A stretch of DNA of 64,000 nt from an uncultured Alphaproteobacteria bacterium (GTDB lineage Bacteria; Pseudomonadota; Alphaproteobacteria; HIMB59; GCA-002718135): contig CACKIH010000004.1 in NCBI GenBank assembly GCA_902600225.1, forward strand, positions 1-64,000, read 5' to 3'. The position numbers were made by a program, and so were the translations under genes. Below, piece after piece: positions 49,392 to 59,778 of this stretch. Position 1 is the first letter of the stretch, and each line of letters opens with the position of its first letter. Under the pieces are notes generated by a model. The model did no database searches. It worked only from the letters and a program-made list of their open reading frames with translations, and had not been told where the DNA came from.

Positions 49392-50105
49392 ATGAAAAAA
49401 GCATTAATCGTGTTTGGAGGTTGGCCAGGACATGAGCCTGAAAAATGTAATGAAATTTTAAGTAAATTCTTAAATTCTGAAGGTTACGAAGTCAGATCTG
49501 AAAATTCAACAGAAGCTTTTGCTGAAGATTATGTACACGAAATGGATTTAATTATACCAATTGTTACAATGGCTTTTCATCATTCTCCCAAAGGAGAAAT
49601 AAAGAAAAATGAAGTTAATAATTTAATAAAAGCAGTTGTAAATGGTTGTGGTCTTGCAGGTCATCATGGAGGTATGTGTGATGCTTTTAGACAATCAATT
49701 GATTGGCAATTTTTAACTGGTGGTCAATGGGTAAGTCATCCTAATGGTATTCACGATTATAAAGTTAATATTACAAAAAGAAATGATCCAATAATGGAGG
49801 GTATTGAAGATTTTGATTATCATTCTGAACAATATTACATGCACGTTGATCCAATGAATGAAGTTTTAGCAACAACTACTTTTCAAGGTCATGAAATATG
49901 GAAATTAGAGCAAGAGCCAGGAAAGCCAGGAGATGATCAATATCAAACAGAATGGATAAAGGGTGTTGAAATGCCAGTTGTATGGAAAAGAAAAATTGGA
50001 AAAGGAAAAATTTTTTACACTTCCCTTGGTCATTTTGCTGATGAGCTTAATCATCCAGAAATGAAAAAAATTTATCATCGTGGTTTGCTTTGGGCATCAA
50101 GATAG
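49392..50105 (+). CDS. ThuA-like domain protein
   Basis: ALIVFGGWPGHEPEKC; GLAGHHGGMCDAFRQSIDWQFLTGGQWVSHP; GKIFYTSLGHFADELNHPEM. Confidence 0.85.
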   Translation: MKKALIVFGGWPGHEPEKCNEILSKFLNSEGYEVRSENSTEAFAEDYVHEMDLIIPIVTMAFHHSPKGEIKKNEVNNLIKAVVNGCGLAGHHGGMCDAFRQSIDWQFLTGGQWVSHPNGIHDYKVNITKRNDPIMEGIEDFDYHSEQYYMHVDPMNEVLATTTFQGHEIWKLEQEPGKPGDDQYQTEWIKGVEMPVVWKRKIGKGKIFYTSLGHFADELNHPEMKKIYHRGLLWASR

Positions 50106-50129
50106 AGTAAGATAATTTAGGGAGATTAT

Positions 50130-51443
50130 ATGACAGATTATTTTAAAAATATTCCTGAAATTAAATACGAAGGAGAAAATAGCTCTAATCCATTAGCATT
50201 TAAATTTTACGATGAAGATAAGGTTGTCTTGGGCAAAACAATGAAAGAGCATTTAAGATTTGCAACTTGTTACTGGCATACATTTACTTGGCCAGGTCTT
50301 GATCCATTTGGAGGTCAAACATTTAATAGACCTTGGATGCAAGCAGGTGACGAAATAAAAATGGCTGAAATGAAACTTAATGCTGCATTTGATTTCTTTA
50401 CTAAAATCAAAACTCCCTTTTTCTGTTTTCACGATAGAGATATATCTCCTGAAGGCTCAAACTATGCAGAAACCCAAAAAAATTTCTTTCATATAATAGA
50501 TTTAATGGAACAAAAAATTAATAACTCAGGTATGCAATTACTTTGGGGGACAGCAAATGCGTTCTCTCATAAAAGATATATGAGTGGTGCTTCTACAAAC
50601 CCAGATCCAGAAGTTTTTGCATATAAAGCTGCACAAGTAAAAGATTGTATGGATGCAACGATGAGATTGGGTGGTCAAAACTACGTTCTTTGGGGTGGTA
50701 GAGAAGGATACGAAACTATTCTTAACACTGACATGACGAAGGAGACAGCTAATCTTCAAAGATTTTTAGAATTAGTTGTTAACTATAAACACAAGATAGG
50801 ATTTAAAGGTCAAATTTTATTGGAACCAAAACCTCATGAACCAACTAAACATCAATACGACTTTGACTCTGCAACTTGTTTAGCATTTTTACGAAAGGCA
50901 GGTTTAGAAAATGAGATTAAACTAAATGTTGAAGTTAATCATGCAACTTTATCTGGTCATAATTTTGAACATGAAATTGCTTACGCTACTTCAAACAGTG
51001 CCTTAGGAAGTATTGATATTAATAGAGGTGATACTTTGATAGGTTGGGATACGGATCAATTCCCAAATAATCCTGCCGACTTAATTATGTCATTTTATTT
51101 TATCTTTAAGAATGGCGGCTTAGGCCAAGGAGGGATGAATTTTGATGCAAAAATAAGAAGACAATCTATCGATGCTGAAGATTTATTCCATGCTCATATT
51201 GGAGGCATGGATGTTTGTGCAAAAACACTTATTGCTGTTGAAAAAATGATGAATGATAATGTTATTCCTAAGTTTATTGAAGATAGATATGAAGACTGGA
51301 ATAAAAGTTTGGGGCAGTTTATTCATAATAAAGATACTGGATTAGATGATATAAATAAAAAAGTAATCGACGATAATATTGAACCAGAACCTCGTTCAGG
51401 AAGACAAGAATATCTGGAAAATATCTTAAATAAATATTTGTAG
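50130..51443 (+). CDS. xylA: xylose isomerase
   Basis: FATCYWHTFTWPGLDPFG, FFCFHDRDISPEG, VLWGGREGYE, LEPKPHEPTKHQYDFD. Confidence 0.95.
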   Translation: MTDYFKNIPEIKYEGENSSNPLAFKFYDEDKVVLGKTMKEHLRFATCYWHTFTWPGLDPFGGQTFNRPWMQAGDEIKMAEMKLNAAFDFFTKIKTPFFCFHDRDISPEGSNYAETQKNFFHIIDLMEQKINNSGMQLLWGTANAFSHKRYMSGASTNPDPEVFAYKAAQVKDCMDATMRLGGQNYVLWGGREGYETILNTDMTKETANLQRFLELVVNYKHKIGFKGQILLEPKPHEPTKHQYDFDSATCLAFLRKAGLENEIKLNVEVNHATLSGHNFEHEIAYATSNSALGSIDINRGDTLIGWDTDQFPNNPADLIMSFYFIFKNGGLGQGGMNFDAKIRRQSIDAEDLFHAHIGGMDVCAKTLIAVEKMMNDNVIPKFIEDRYEDWNKSLGQFIHNKDTGLDDINKKVIDDNIEPEPRSGRQEYLENILNKYL

Positions 51444-51485
51444 TTACTAACCATAAGTTTCTATACTAATTGATTTATAAATATT

Positions 51486-52415
51486 ATGAAAATTTATAAA
51501 TTAGATACAGCATCAGATTTTGAAAAATTAAACCTTTGTCTCGCAATAGGTAATTTTGATGGAATACATAAAGGGCACCAAGAAATAATAAATAAAATTA
51601 AGGAGATTGCATCAAACAATAATTTATTATCTTCTATAATGAGTTTTAATCCTCATCCTCGTATTTACTTTAATCAAATTAATGAGCCTTTTAATATTTA
51701 TACTCAAAATGATAAAATAAATTTTCTTGAAAGATTGGGTTTAGATATATTTATAGATTTTTCTTTTGATAACAATCTATCAGTATTATCAGCTGATGAT
51801 TTTGTAACTAAAATTCTTATTGATAAATTAAACATTAAATATTTAGTTATAGGTACTGACTTTAAGTTTGGAAAAGACAGAAAAGGTAATTTTAAAACAT
51901 TAGAAAAGTATGCTGAAAAAAATAATTTTAATATTCATTCAATCGAACCTATTATGCTTACTGATAAATCTGATAAATATTCATCTTCGATAATTCGATC
52001 ACAAATAAAAGAAGGTTATATGGAAGATGTTACAGAGTCTTTAGGTAGGCCCTGGCATATGCATGGAACAATAATTGAAGGCGATAAAAGAGCTAGAGAA
52101 ATCAATTTTCCGACTGCTAATATGATACCAGATCAACACATATTACCAAAAAGAGGTGTTTACTGTGTGGAAGTGCTATTAGAAGGCAAAAAATACAAAG
52201 GTGTTTCAAATTTTGGTTTAAGACCAACAGTCGATGGAAGCAAACTCCTTCTAGAGACACATATGTTTAATTTTAGTGAAGAAATATATGGTAAAGAATT
52301 GACTGTTGAATTCCTTACATTTATTAGGTCTGAACAAAAATTTAATAATTTTGAAGAATTAACCAAGCAAATCAACAAAGATATAAATACAGCTAAAGAA
52401 TATCATCAACTATAA
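51486..52415 (+). CDS. ribF: bifunctional riboflavin kinase/FAD synthetase
   Basis: AIGNFDGIHKGHQEII, SSIIRSQIKEG, INFPTANMIPDQHILPKRGVY. Confidence 0.95.
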   Translation: MKIYKLDTASDFEKLNLCLAIGNFDGIHKGHQEIINKIKEIASNNNLLSSIMSFNPHPRIYFNQINEPFNIYTQNDKINFLERLGLDIFIDFSFDNNLSVLSADDFVTKILIDKLNIKYLVIGTDFKFGKDRKGNFKTLEKYAEKNNFNIHSIEPIMLTDKSDKYSSSIIRSQIKEGYMEDVTESLGRPWHMHGTIIEGDKRAREINFPTANMIPDQHILPKRGVYCVEVLLEGKKYKGVSNFGLRPTVDGSKLLLETHMFNFSEEIYGKELTVEFLTFIRSEQKFNNFEELTKQINKDINTAKEYHQL

Positions 52416-55192
52416 TGGAATATAAAGATACAATTTTTCTTCCCAAAACATCTTTTGAAATGAGAGCTAACCTTCCGGCAAAAGAACCTGCAATAATAGA
52501 GGAGTGGGATAAAGAAAATATTTTTAAAAAGCTAAGAGATAAATCTAAAGGTAGAGAAAAATTTGTTCTTCATGATGGTCCGCCATACGCAAATGGACAT
52601 ATTCATATGGGAACAGCTCTTAATAAAATTTTAAAAGATGTCATTGTGCGAACACAACAAATGGCTGGTAAAGACTCTATCTATGTTCCTGGTTGGGATT
52701 GTCACGGTTTACCAATTGAATGGAAAATAGAAGAAGAATATAGAAAAAAAGGAAAGAACAAGGATGATGTTCCAACTGTTCAATTTAGAAATGAGTGTAG
52801 AGAGTTTGCAGAAAAATGGATCGAGATACAAAAAAAAGAATTTAGACGACTTGGTGTTGAAGGAGATTGGGAAAATCCTTACCTCACAATGTCAAATCAA
52901 GCAGAAGCGCAAATTGTTCGAGAGCTTGGAAAATTTCTACTTGATGAAAGCTTGTATAAAGGAGCAAAACCAGTTCTCTGGTCCGTTGTAGAAAAGACAG
53001 CTTTAGCTGATGCTGAAGTTGAATATGAAGATCATACGTCCAACACTATATATGTTAAATTTTTAATTAAAAATTCTACTGATAAAGATTTAATTGATTC
53101 TAATATAGTTATTTGGACAACAACTCCTTGGACTATTCCAGGTAACAGAGCTCTGGCATATGGTAAAGAATTAGATTATTCACTTATTGTCGTTGAAGAA
53201 TTAGAAGAAGATAGTCTAGCCAAAATAAATGATAAATTAATATTTGCTTCAGAACTTTTAGAAAATGTAACTAAAGAAATTGGGATTAAAAAATTTAGTA
53301 TAAAAAAGAAATTAAAAGGAGATAATTTATCTTCTTGTGAATGTGAACATCCGTTTAAACAATTGGGATACGATTTTATTGTAAAACCATTTCATGGAGA
53401 TTTTGTAAATTTAGAACAGGGAACAGGAGTTGTGCATATAGCTCCTGGACACGGAGATGACGATTATGTTTTAGGTATAGAAAATAATGTTGATATTATC
53501 CAGACAGTTCAAGATGATGGAAAATATAATCAACATGCCGTTGGTTTTGAAGGCGAGCATATTTATAAAGTAGATCACAAAATTGCAGATAAATTAGAAG
53601 AATTTTCAAAATTATTATTTAAAGGTACTCTTCGTCATAGCTACCCACATTCATGGCGGTCTAAAGCTCCTCTTATTTATAGAAATACTCCACAATGGTT
53701 CATTTCCATGGAAAAAAATAATTTAAGAGACATTGCTCTTAAATCAATTGATGAAACTATTTTCTATCCTCCTCAAGGCCAAACAAGGCTTAGATCAATG
53801 ATTGAAACTAGACCAGATTGGTGTGTATCTAGACAAAGAGTGTGGGGTGTACCTTTACCATTATTTGTAAATAAAAAAACGGGTCAACCTTTAAGAGATG
53901 AAAATATTATCAATAGAATAGCAGACATATATGAAAAAGAAGGAAGCAATACGTGGTTTACCGAAGATCCACAAAGGTTTTTAGGGGATGAATATTCACT
54001 TGAAGATTATGAACAGGTTAAAGATGTAGTTGAAGTATGGTTTGATAGTGGTTCTACACATGCTTTTTGTCTAGAACAAAGAGAAGATTTGAAATGGCCT
54101 GCATCGATGTACTTAGAAGGAAGTGATCAACACAGAGGATGGTTTCATTCATCTCTTTTGGAGTCTTCTGGCACAAGAGGTAAAGCGCCTTATGAAAGTG
54201 TTCTGACACACGGGTTTGTTGTTGATGGAAGAGGACGTAAAATGTCTAAATCTTTAGGTAATGTTATTTCTCCAGATGATATATTAAAAAAATATGGAGT
54301 AGATATTTTAAGATTATGGGTCGTCGCATCTGATTATTATGATGATCTGAAGCTTGATAATGCTATCCTCCAATCACAAGCTGAGTCTTATAGAAGAATA
54401 AGAAATACCTTTCGTTTTTTAATTGGCAATTTAAATGATTTCACTAAAGAGGAACCTATTGATGAGAGTGAGTTTCCAGAGTTAGAAAAATATCTGCTTC
54501 ATCGATTATGGGAAGTGGATCAAGTTGTTCAAAAATGTGTATCAACATTTAACTTTCACTTGATGTTTACTACATTACTGAACTTTTGTTCAAGTGATCT
54601 TTCAGCTTTTTATTTTGATATTAGAAAAGACACAATATATTGTGATAGCAAAGAGTCCGTTCAAAGAAGATCTACTAGAACTCTATTAAATATAATTTTT
54701 AATCATTTAGTAAGATGGTTTGCCCCATCTATTTCCTTTACTTCTGAAGAAGCCTGGAAAGCTATGGGAAATAAAGAAAGTATACACCTACAAGATTTTT
54801 TACAATGTAAAAATGAATATGAGGATAATCAATTAAATGAAAAATGGAGTTTAATTAAAAATATAAGAAAAGTTGCTACTGGAGCAATTGAAAAAATAAG
54901 AGAAGAAAAAATCATTCGCTCAAGTCTTGAGGCACACATAGATATTTTTGTTTCTGCAGAGAGTTATAAAAAACTAGAGAAAGTAATGTTTGATGAAATT
55001 ACAATTACCTCATCATTTTCTTTGTATGTAATTGACGAAAAATCCAAAGGTTTTTCTATTGAAGATATTTCTGATGTTATCGTAAAAGCTTCAAAGGTAA
55101 GTGGAGAAAAGTGTCAAAGATGTTGGAAATATGAGGCAAAGTTAATAAATGATGAAGTTTGTAACAGGTGTAATACTGTAATATTTAAGTGA
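52415..55192 (+). CDS. ileS: isoleucyl-tRNA synthetase
   Basis: HDGPPYANGHIHMGTALNKILKD, GWDCHGLPIEWK, KMSKSLGN, C-terminal zinc CQRCW...CNRC. Confidence 0.97.
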   Translation: MEYKDTIFLPKTSFEMRANLPAKEPAIIEEWDKENIFKKLRDKSKGREKFVLHDGPPYANGHIHMGTALNKILKDVIVRTQQMAGKDSIYVPGWDCHGLPIEWKIEEEYRKKGKNKDDVPTVQFRNECREFAEKWIEIQKKEFRRLGVEGDWENPYLTMSNQAEAQIVRELGKFLLDESLYKGAKPVLWSVVEKTALADAEVEYEDHTSNTIYVKFLIKNSTDKDLIDSNIVIWTTTPWTIPGNRALAYGKELDYSLIVVEELEEDSLAKINDKLIFASELLENVTKEIGIKKFSIKKKLKGDNLSSCECEHPFKQLGYDFIVKPFHGDFVNLEQGTGVVHIAPGHGDDDYVLGIENNVDIIQTVQDDGKYNQHAVGFEGEHIYKVDHKIADKLEEFSKLLFKGTLRHSYPHSWRSKAPLIYRNTPQWFISMEKNNLRDIALKSIDETIFYPPQGQTRLRSMIETRPDWCVSRQRVWGVPLPLFVNKKTGQPLRDENIINRIADIYEKEGSNTWFTEDPQRFLGDEYSLEDYEQVKDVVEVWFDSGSTHAFCLEQREDLKWPASMYLEGSDQHRGWFHSSLLESSGTRGKAPYESVLTHGFVVDGRGRKMSKSLGNVISPDDILKKYGVDILRLWVVASDYYDDLKLDNAILQSQAESYRRIRNTFRFLIGNLNDFTKEEPIDESEFPELEKYLLHRLWEVDQVVQKCVSTFNFHLMFTTLLNFCSSDLSAFYFDIRKDTIYCDSKESVQRRSTRTLLNIIFNHLVRWFAPSISFTSEEAWKAMGNKESIHLQDFLQCKNEYEDNQLNEKWSLIKNIRKVATGAIEKIREEKIIRSSLEAHIDIFVSAESYKKLEKVMFDEITITSSFSLYVIDEKSKGFSIEDISDVIVKASKVSGEKCQRCWKYEAKLINDEVCNRCNTVIFK

Positions 55193-55641
55193 TTAAAACA
55201 GCAGTATTTATTTTTTTGATTTTATTAGATTTATTTACAAAATTTTTTATTAAGAATAATTTATTTTTAAATCAATCAATACAAATCAATGAATATTTTG
55301 ATTTAGTTTATGTTCAGAACTTTGGTGTTTCTTTTGGTTTATTTTCTGGTTATGTTTCTCATTGGATATTAATACTTATAGCCTTAATAGTTGTTATATT
55401 AATTTTTTATTTACTTATTAAATCAGATAAACAACTTGAAAAACTGGCTTATTTCTTTGTTATAATTGGGGCTTTGTCAAATATTATTGATAGATTGATA
55501 AATAGTTATGTTGTTGATTTTATCTTACTACATTATGAAAATTTTTATTGGCCCGCATTTAATCTAGCAGATATTTATATTACAATTGGAATTATCATGT
55601 TAATAATGAGTTTTTTTATAAAATCAAAAACAGTAAAATGA
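55189..55641 (+). CDS. lspA: lipoprotein signal peptidase II
   Basis: VQNFGVSFGLFSG, GALSNIIDRL, VVDFILL, FNLADIYITIG. Confidence 0.93.
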   Translation: MIKTAVFIFLILLDLFTKFFIKNNLFLNQSIQINEYFDLVYVQNFGVSFGLFSGYVSHWILILIALIVVILIFYLLIKSDKQLEKLAYFFVIIGALSNIIDRLINSYVVDFILLHYENFYWPAFNLADIYITIGIIMLIMSFFIKSKTVK

Positions 55642-56138
55642 AAAACGTTATTTTTGTAACAATCATTTCCTCAATTTTTCTATTTTCTTGTAATACTATT
55701 CGAAGTAGTGCCGGTGTAGAAAGAAAAGTAATAGATGAATATAATGTAGTTGAAAATCCTCCATTAGTAATCCCGCCAAATTTTAATTTATTACCACCTG
55801 ATCAAATTGAATCAAAAGATATTGATGATACAGATAGTGAGCTTGCAAAGGAAATTCTTTTTGGCCTGGATGAAGAAAATGATGAAACACCTTCTGAAAA
55901 TTCTGTTATAGACAATATTTTAAAAGAAACTGAAGCAGATCAAGTAGATAATAGTATCAGAGAAGATCTTGATGGGAACTCAGAAGATGAAATAAGTCAA
56001 GATAATACAGATGTTGAAAGTGAAAATATAGAAGAGCCAAAAAAGAAGAAAAGATTTTTCTTTTTCAACAGTAAAGAAGAAAATGAAGATGGCGAAGAAG
56101 GTGAACCTAAAAAGAAAAAAAGATTTTTCTTCTTTTAA
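55638..56138 (+). CDS. lipoprotein, DUF3035-like, with repeated basic-aromatic tail
   Basis: lipobox LFSC; VENPPLVIPPNFNLLPP; C-terminus has two copies of EPKKKKRFFFF-type motif. Confidence 0.7.
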   Translation: MKNVIFVTIISSIFLFSCNTIRSSAGVERKVIDEYNVVENPPLVIPPNFNLLPPDQIESKDIDDTDSELAKEILFGLDEENDETPSENSVIDNILKETEADQVDNSIREDLDGNSEDEISQDNTDVESENIEEPKKKKRFFFFNSKEENEDGEEGEPKKKKRFFFF

Positions 56139-56146
56139 TTTTATAA

Positions 56147-57346
56147 ATGGAAATAAAATACTTTAATTCAAATTTTGACAAAATTACTCAAAATAAAGAT
56201 ACTGATCAAAGTATAACTAATGTAATAGAAAAACTCCCTTCTCTTAATATTATTTCAGATAAAAATTTATTAGAAGAAACTATAAAAATTTCAAATCAAT
56301 TTAAAGAGAAAAAGGAAAAAATAATTGTATTTGGAACAGGAGGTTCAAATTTAGGAGCTAGAGCATTAAATAATATTATTTTAAATAATAAAATTATCTT
56401 AGAATTTTATGATAATGTTGATCCTACTAATTTTGAAAAAAATTTTCAAAATATTAATTTTGAGCTAACTGGCTTCTTAGTTATCTCAAAATCGGGTACT
56501 ACACCAGAGACATTATCTCAATTTTCATGTCTCTACCAAAAGGCAATAGAAGCTAACAAAGTTGAAGATTTTTTTTCAAATACTCTAATCATAACTGAAT
56601 TTAAAGAATCACCACTTTTTAAAATTGCTAAAGATAATAATTGTTTACTATTAGAGCATCATAAAGATGTTGGAGGTAGATATTCTATATTTACCAATGT
56701 TGGTATAGTTCCTGCAATCATTTCTGGATTAAATATAGATGCACTTTTTGGCGGAGCATCTGAAGTAATTAATAATATTGATAATTACAAACCGTACGAT
56801 CTTGGAAGATATTTAACTCAAAAAGAAAATGTAAAATTTACTAATAATGTTTTAATGACATATTCTGATTCACTTTATTTTTTTGGAAAATGGTATCTGC
56901 AACTTTGGGCAGAAAGTATTGGAAAAAATAATAAAGGTATTACAGCAATTCATTCAGTAGGGACCACTGATCAGCATAGTCAATTACAACTGTATTTAGA
57001 TGGACCTAAAGATAAATATTTCACCTTTATCACTACAGATCATTCAAATAAGGGCATAAAAATTAATAATAATATGTTTGAAAATACCGATATTGACTAT
57101 TTTAAAGATAAAACAATGGGAGATCTAATGGAAGCTGAACAGCGCGCAACCATTGAAACTTTTAAATTAAATAATTTTAGTTTTAGAGAAATCTATATTC
57201 CTAAAATAGATGAACAAAACTTAGGTAAATTATTATCTTTTAGTATAATAGAAACAATTGCTTCCTGTATGTATTTAGATGTTGATCCCTTCGATCAACC
57301 TGCTGTTGAACAAGGTAAAAAACTAACTAAAACTTATTTAAGATAA
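56147..57346 (+). CDS. pgi: glucose-6-phosphate isomerase
   Basis: VFGTGGSNLGARAL, VISKSGTTPETLSQ, VGGRYSIFTNVG, AIHSVGTTDQHSQLQLY. Confidence 0.9.
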   Translation: MEIKYFNSNFDKITQNKDTDQSITNVIEKLPSLNIISDKNLLEETIKISNQFKEKKEKIIVFGTGGSNLGARALNNIILNNKIILEFYDNVDPTNFEKNFQNINFELTGFLVISKSGTTPETLSQFSCLYQKAIEANKVEDFFSNTLIITEFKESPLFKIAKDNNCLLLEHHKDVGGRYSIFTNVGIVPAIISGLNIDALFGGASEVINNIDNYKPYDLGRYLTQKENVKFTNNVLMTYSDSLYFFGKWYLQLWAESIGKNNKGITAIHSVGTTDQHSQLQLYLDGPKDKYFTFITTDHSNKGIKINNNMFENTDIDYFKDKTMGDLMEAEQRATIETFKLNNFSFREIYIPKIDEQNLGKLLSFSIIETIASCMYLDVDPFDQPAVEQGKKLTKTYLR

Positions 57347-57898
57347 TTTAAAAATATAAATTATTGTTTTACCGTAAGTCTTTTTTTGAAGGAGATTTAA
57401 ATTTTCTGGAATTACAATATTATCTTTCACACCCGTTTCTAAACCAATGACGGTAGTATTTTTAATGTTACTAGATAAATTTTCTAAAAGCTTTGTTAAA
57501 TTATACTTTGCATATGGTGGATCAATATAAACAACTGAAATATTTTTAAATTCTATTTCTAATTTAGAATGAATAAGGTCTTCTTCATAAATTTTAAATT
57601 GATTATTTTTACAAATACTTAAACAATTTTTTCTTAAAATTTTAAGAACTTCAATATTATTCTCAATAAAAATTACTTCACTCATTCCTCTAGAAATTGC
57701 TTCTAAACCCATTGTGCCAATACCTGCGAAAAGATCTAAAAAAATTTTATTTTTATATAATTCGATAGAATTTTTGATTGCATAACTTTCAATAATTGAA
57801 AAAAAAGCTTCTCTTTTTAGAGAAGAAGTTGGTCTTACAAAATCATTAATACTAGCTAATTTTTTTTGCTTAAACTTTCCCCCAGTAATCCGTATCAT
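57338..57898 (-). CDS. rsmD: 16S rRNA (guanine966-N2)-methyltransferase
   Basis: MIRITGGKFKQKKL, RPTSSLKREAFFSII, FLDLFAGIGTMGLEAISRG, VYIDPPY. Confidence 0.93.
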   Translation of the reverse strand: MIRITGGKFKQKKLASINDFVRPTSSLKREAFFSIIESYAIKNSIELYKNKIFLDLFAGIGTMGLEAISRGMSEVIFIENNIEVLKILRKNCLSICKNNQFKIYEEDLIHSKLEIEFKNISVVYIDPPYAKYNLTKLLENLSSNIKNTTVIGLETGVKDNIVIPENLNLLQKKTYGKTIIYIFKLS

Positions 57899-58587
57899 TT
57901 GCTAATTGAATTTAATTTTTGAAATTGCCCTTCTTTAAGTCTTCCAAGCTTATAAGGTCCATATCCAATTCTTATTAATTTAACTATATTCCATGAAAAA
58001 TAATTACATATATTTCTAATTTCTCTATTTTTTCCCTCTTTAAGTTTAAATATTAACCAACTATGATTTTTTAATTTTTTTTCAAAGGCAACTTTAATTT
58101 TTTTATAATTTATTTCTTTAATTGTAATGCCTTTATTTATTTTTTGTAAATCAGTTTTTTGTACATTGCTATTTATACAAACTCTGTAGACCCGCTCAAT
58201 GTTTGAAGATGGATGTTCTAAATATCTTGAATAATCACCATTATTAGTTAGTAAAATTAATCCTTCACTCATGTAATCTAATCTTCCAACACTTATCAAT
58301 TGACCAATATTTTTTGGTAATAAATCAAAAATTTTTTTTCTACCTAAATTATCTTTTGTACTACAAATATATTTAATTGGTTTGTATAACTTCCATAATT
58401 CAACTTTATTTATTTTTTTAACAATTTTATTATTAACTTTAATAACATCCAAATCACTTACTTTATGACTTGGATGAACACATAGTTGATTATTAATTTT
58501 AATTTTTTTTTCAACTATTAATTTTTCTGCATCTCTTCGTGAACAAATTCCAGCACTGGATAGATATTTTGAAATTCTAATATTCAC
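57895..58587 (-). CDS. 16S/23S rRNA pseudouridine synthase (RluB/RsuA family)
   Basis: N-terminal S4 domain RISKYLSSAGICSRRDAEKLI; VGRLDYMSEGLILLTNNGDYSRYLEHPSS; EGKNREIRNI. Confidence 0.9.
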   Translation of the reverse strand: MNIRISKYLSSAGICSRRDAEKLIVEKKIKINNQLCVHPSHKVSDLDVIKVNNKIVKKINKVELWKLYKPIKYICSTKDNLGRKKIFDLLPKNIGQLISVGRLDYMSEGLILLTNNGDYSRYLEHPSSNIERVYRVCINSNVQKTDLQKINKGITIKEINYKKIKVAFEKKLKNHSWLIFKLKEGKNREIRNICNYFSWNIVKLIRIGYGPYKLGRLKEGQFQKLNSISK

Positions 58588-59282
58588 TTTGCTTCATTAA
58601 TAAAATTTTTGATTATTTTTATATCATATTTTGTAATTAAAAATTCAGGATGCCATTGTAAGCCAATACACCATTTGTGTTTTTTGTGTTCTATTCCCTC
58701 AATAACACCATCATTAGCTACACATGAAACATTCAAGTCTTTACCAATTTTTTTTACTGACTGATGATGTGCACTATTAACTTTAATTTTTTGAGACCCA
58801 CATATTTTATGTAGTTGAGTATTTTTTGAAATATTAACAATATGACTAGTTTGATTTCTTGGATTTACTTGTTCATGGTTTATTGGATCTTTTTTTAAAT
58901 CTTGTATTAATGTTCCACCACATGCAACATTAATAAGTTGCGCACCACCACAAATTCCTAATATAGGTTTATTATATTTAAAAAATTTATTGAAAATATT
59001 TAATTCAAAATTCGTTCTCTTATTTTTAATATTTTTAGATTGAGTATTACTTGTTTTATATAATTTAGGGTGAATATCAAAATCTCCTCCAGTAATAATT
59101 AAACCATCAATTAAATGACAAAAATCATCAATATATTTTTTTTCGTGCAACAAAGGAAATGGAATAGCATTAAATTTTGTTAAGGAAGTTAAGTAATTTT
59201 CCCTTAGCGCATACCATGGAAATTTTGAGTATGTTTTCTTTTTTTCACTATCAAGAGTTATTCCAATAATTGGTTTTTTCAT
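58584..59282 (-). CDS. class I glutamine amidotransferase-like (peptidase C26, PuuD-like)
   Basis: GLIITGGDFDIHP, PILGICGGAQLINVACGG, GLQWHPEF. Confidence 0.85.
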   Translation of the reverse strand: MKKPIIGITLDSEKKKTYSKFPWYALRENYLTSLTKFNAIPFPLLHEKKYIDDFCHLIDGLIITGGDFDIHPKLYKTSNTQSKNIKNKRTNFELNIFNKFFKYNKPILGICGGAQLINVACGGTLIQDLKKDPINHEQVNPRNQTSHIVNISKNTQLHKICGSQKIKVNSAHHQSVKKIGKDLNVSCVANDGVIEGIEHKKHKWCIGLQWHPEFLITKYDIKIIKNFINEAK

Positions 59283-59322
59283 TATAATTCAACTATAATG
59301 TACAACATAAGTGTGTTCCAGA

Positions 59323-59778
59323 ATGAACGTTGATTTTTTTATGAAAGAAGCAATTATCGAAGCAGACAAAGCTTATAATTTAAATGAGGTTCCAGTTGGA
59401 GGAATACTTGTCGATAACACAACGAACAAGATTGTAGCCAGAAGTTACAATACAGTAAATAAAGATAAAAATGCTATTAAACATTGTGAATTAAATCTAA
59501 TTCAAGAAACTTGCGAAAGACTAAAGCTAAAATATTTAGAGAATATGACATTATTTGTTACCTTGGAACCATGCACTATGTGTGCTAGTGCAATAAGTGA
59601 GGTACATATTAAAGATGTATATTTTGGTGCATATGATGAAAAAAATGGAGGAATTGAAAAACTCCGAGTTGCTTTTCAAAGACAAAATATATTTATGCCA
59701 ACTATTTATGGTGGCATTATGGAAAAAGAATGTAGTAGTTTACTAAAAAAATTTTTTAAAAATAAAAGTGATAGATAA
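59323..59778 (+). CDS. tadA: tRNA-specific adenosine deaminase
   Basis: NEVPVGGILVD, AIKHCELNLI, VTLEPCTMCASAIS, VYFGAYDEKNGGIE; start likely MNVDFF at 59323. Confidence 0.88.
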   Translation: MNVDFFMKEAIIEADKAYNLNEVPVGGILVDNTTNKIVARSYNTVNKDKNAIKHCELNLIQETCERLKLKYLENMTLFVTLEPCTMCASAISEVHIKDVYFGAYDEKNGGIEKLRVAFQRQNIFMPTIYGGIMEKECSSLLKKFFKNKSDR

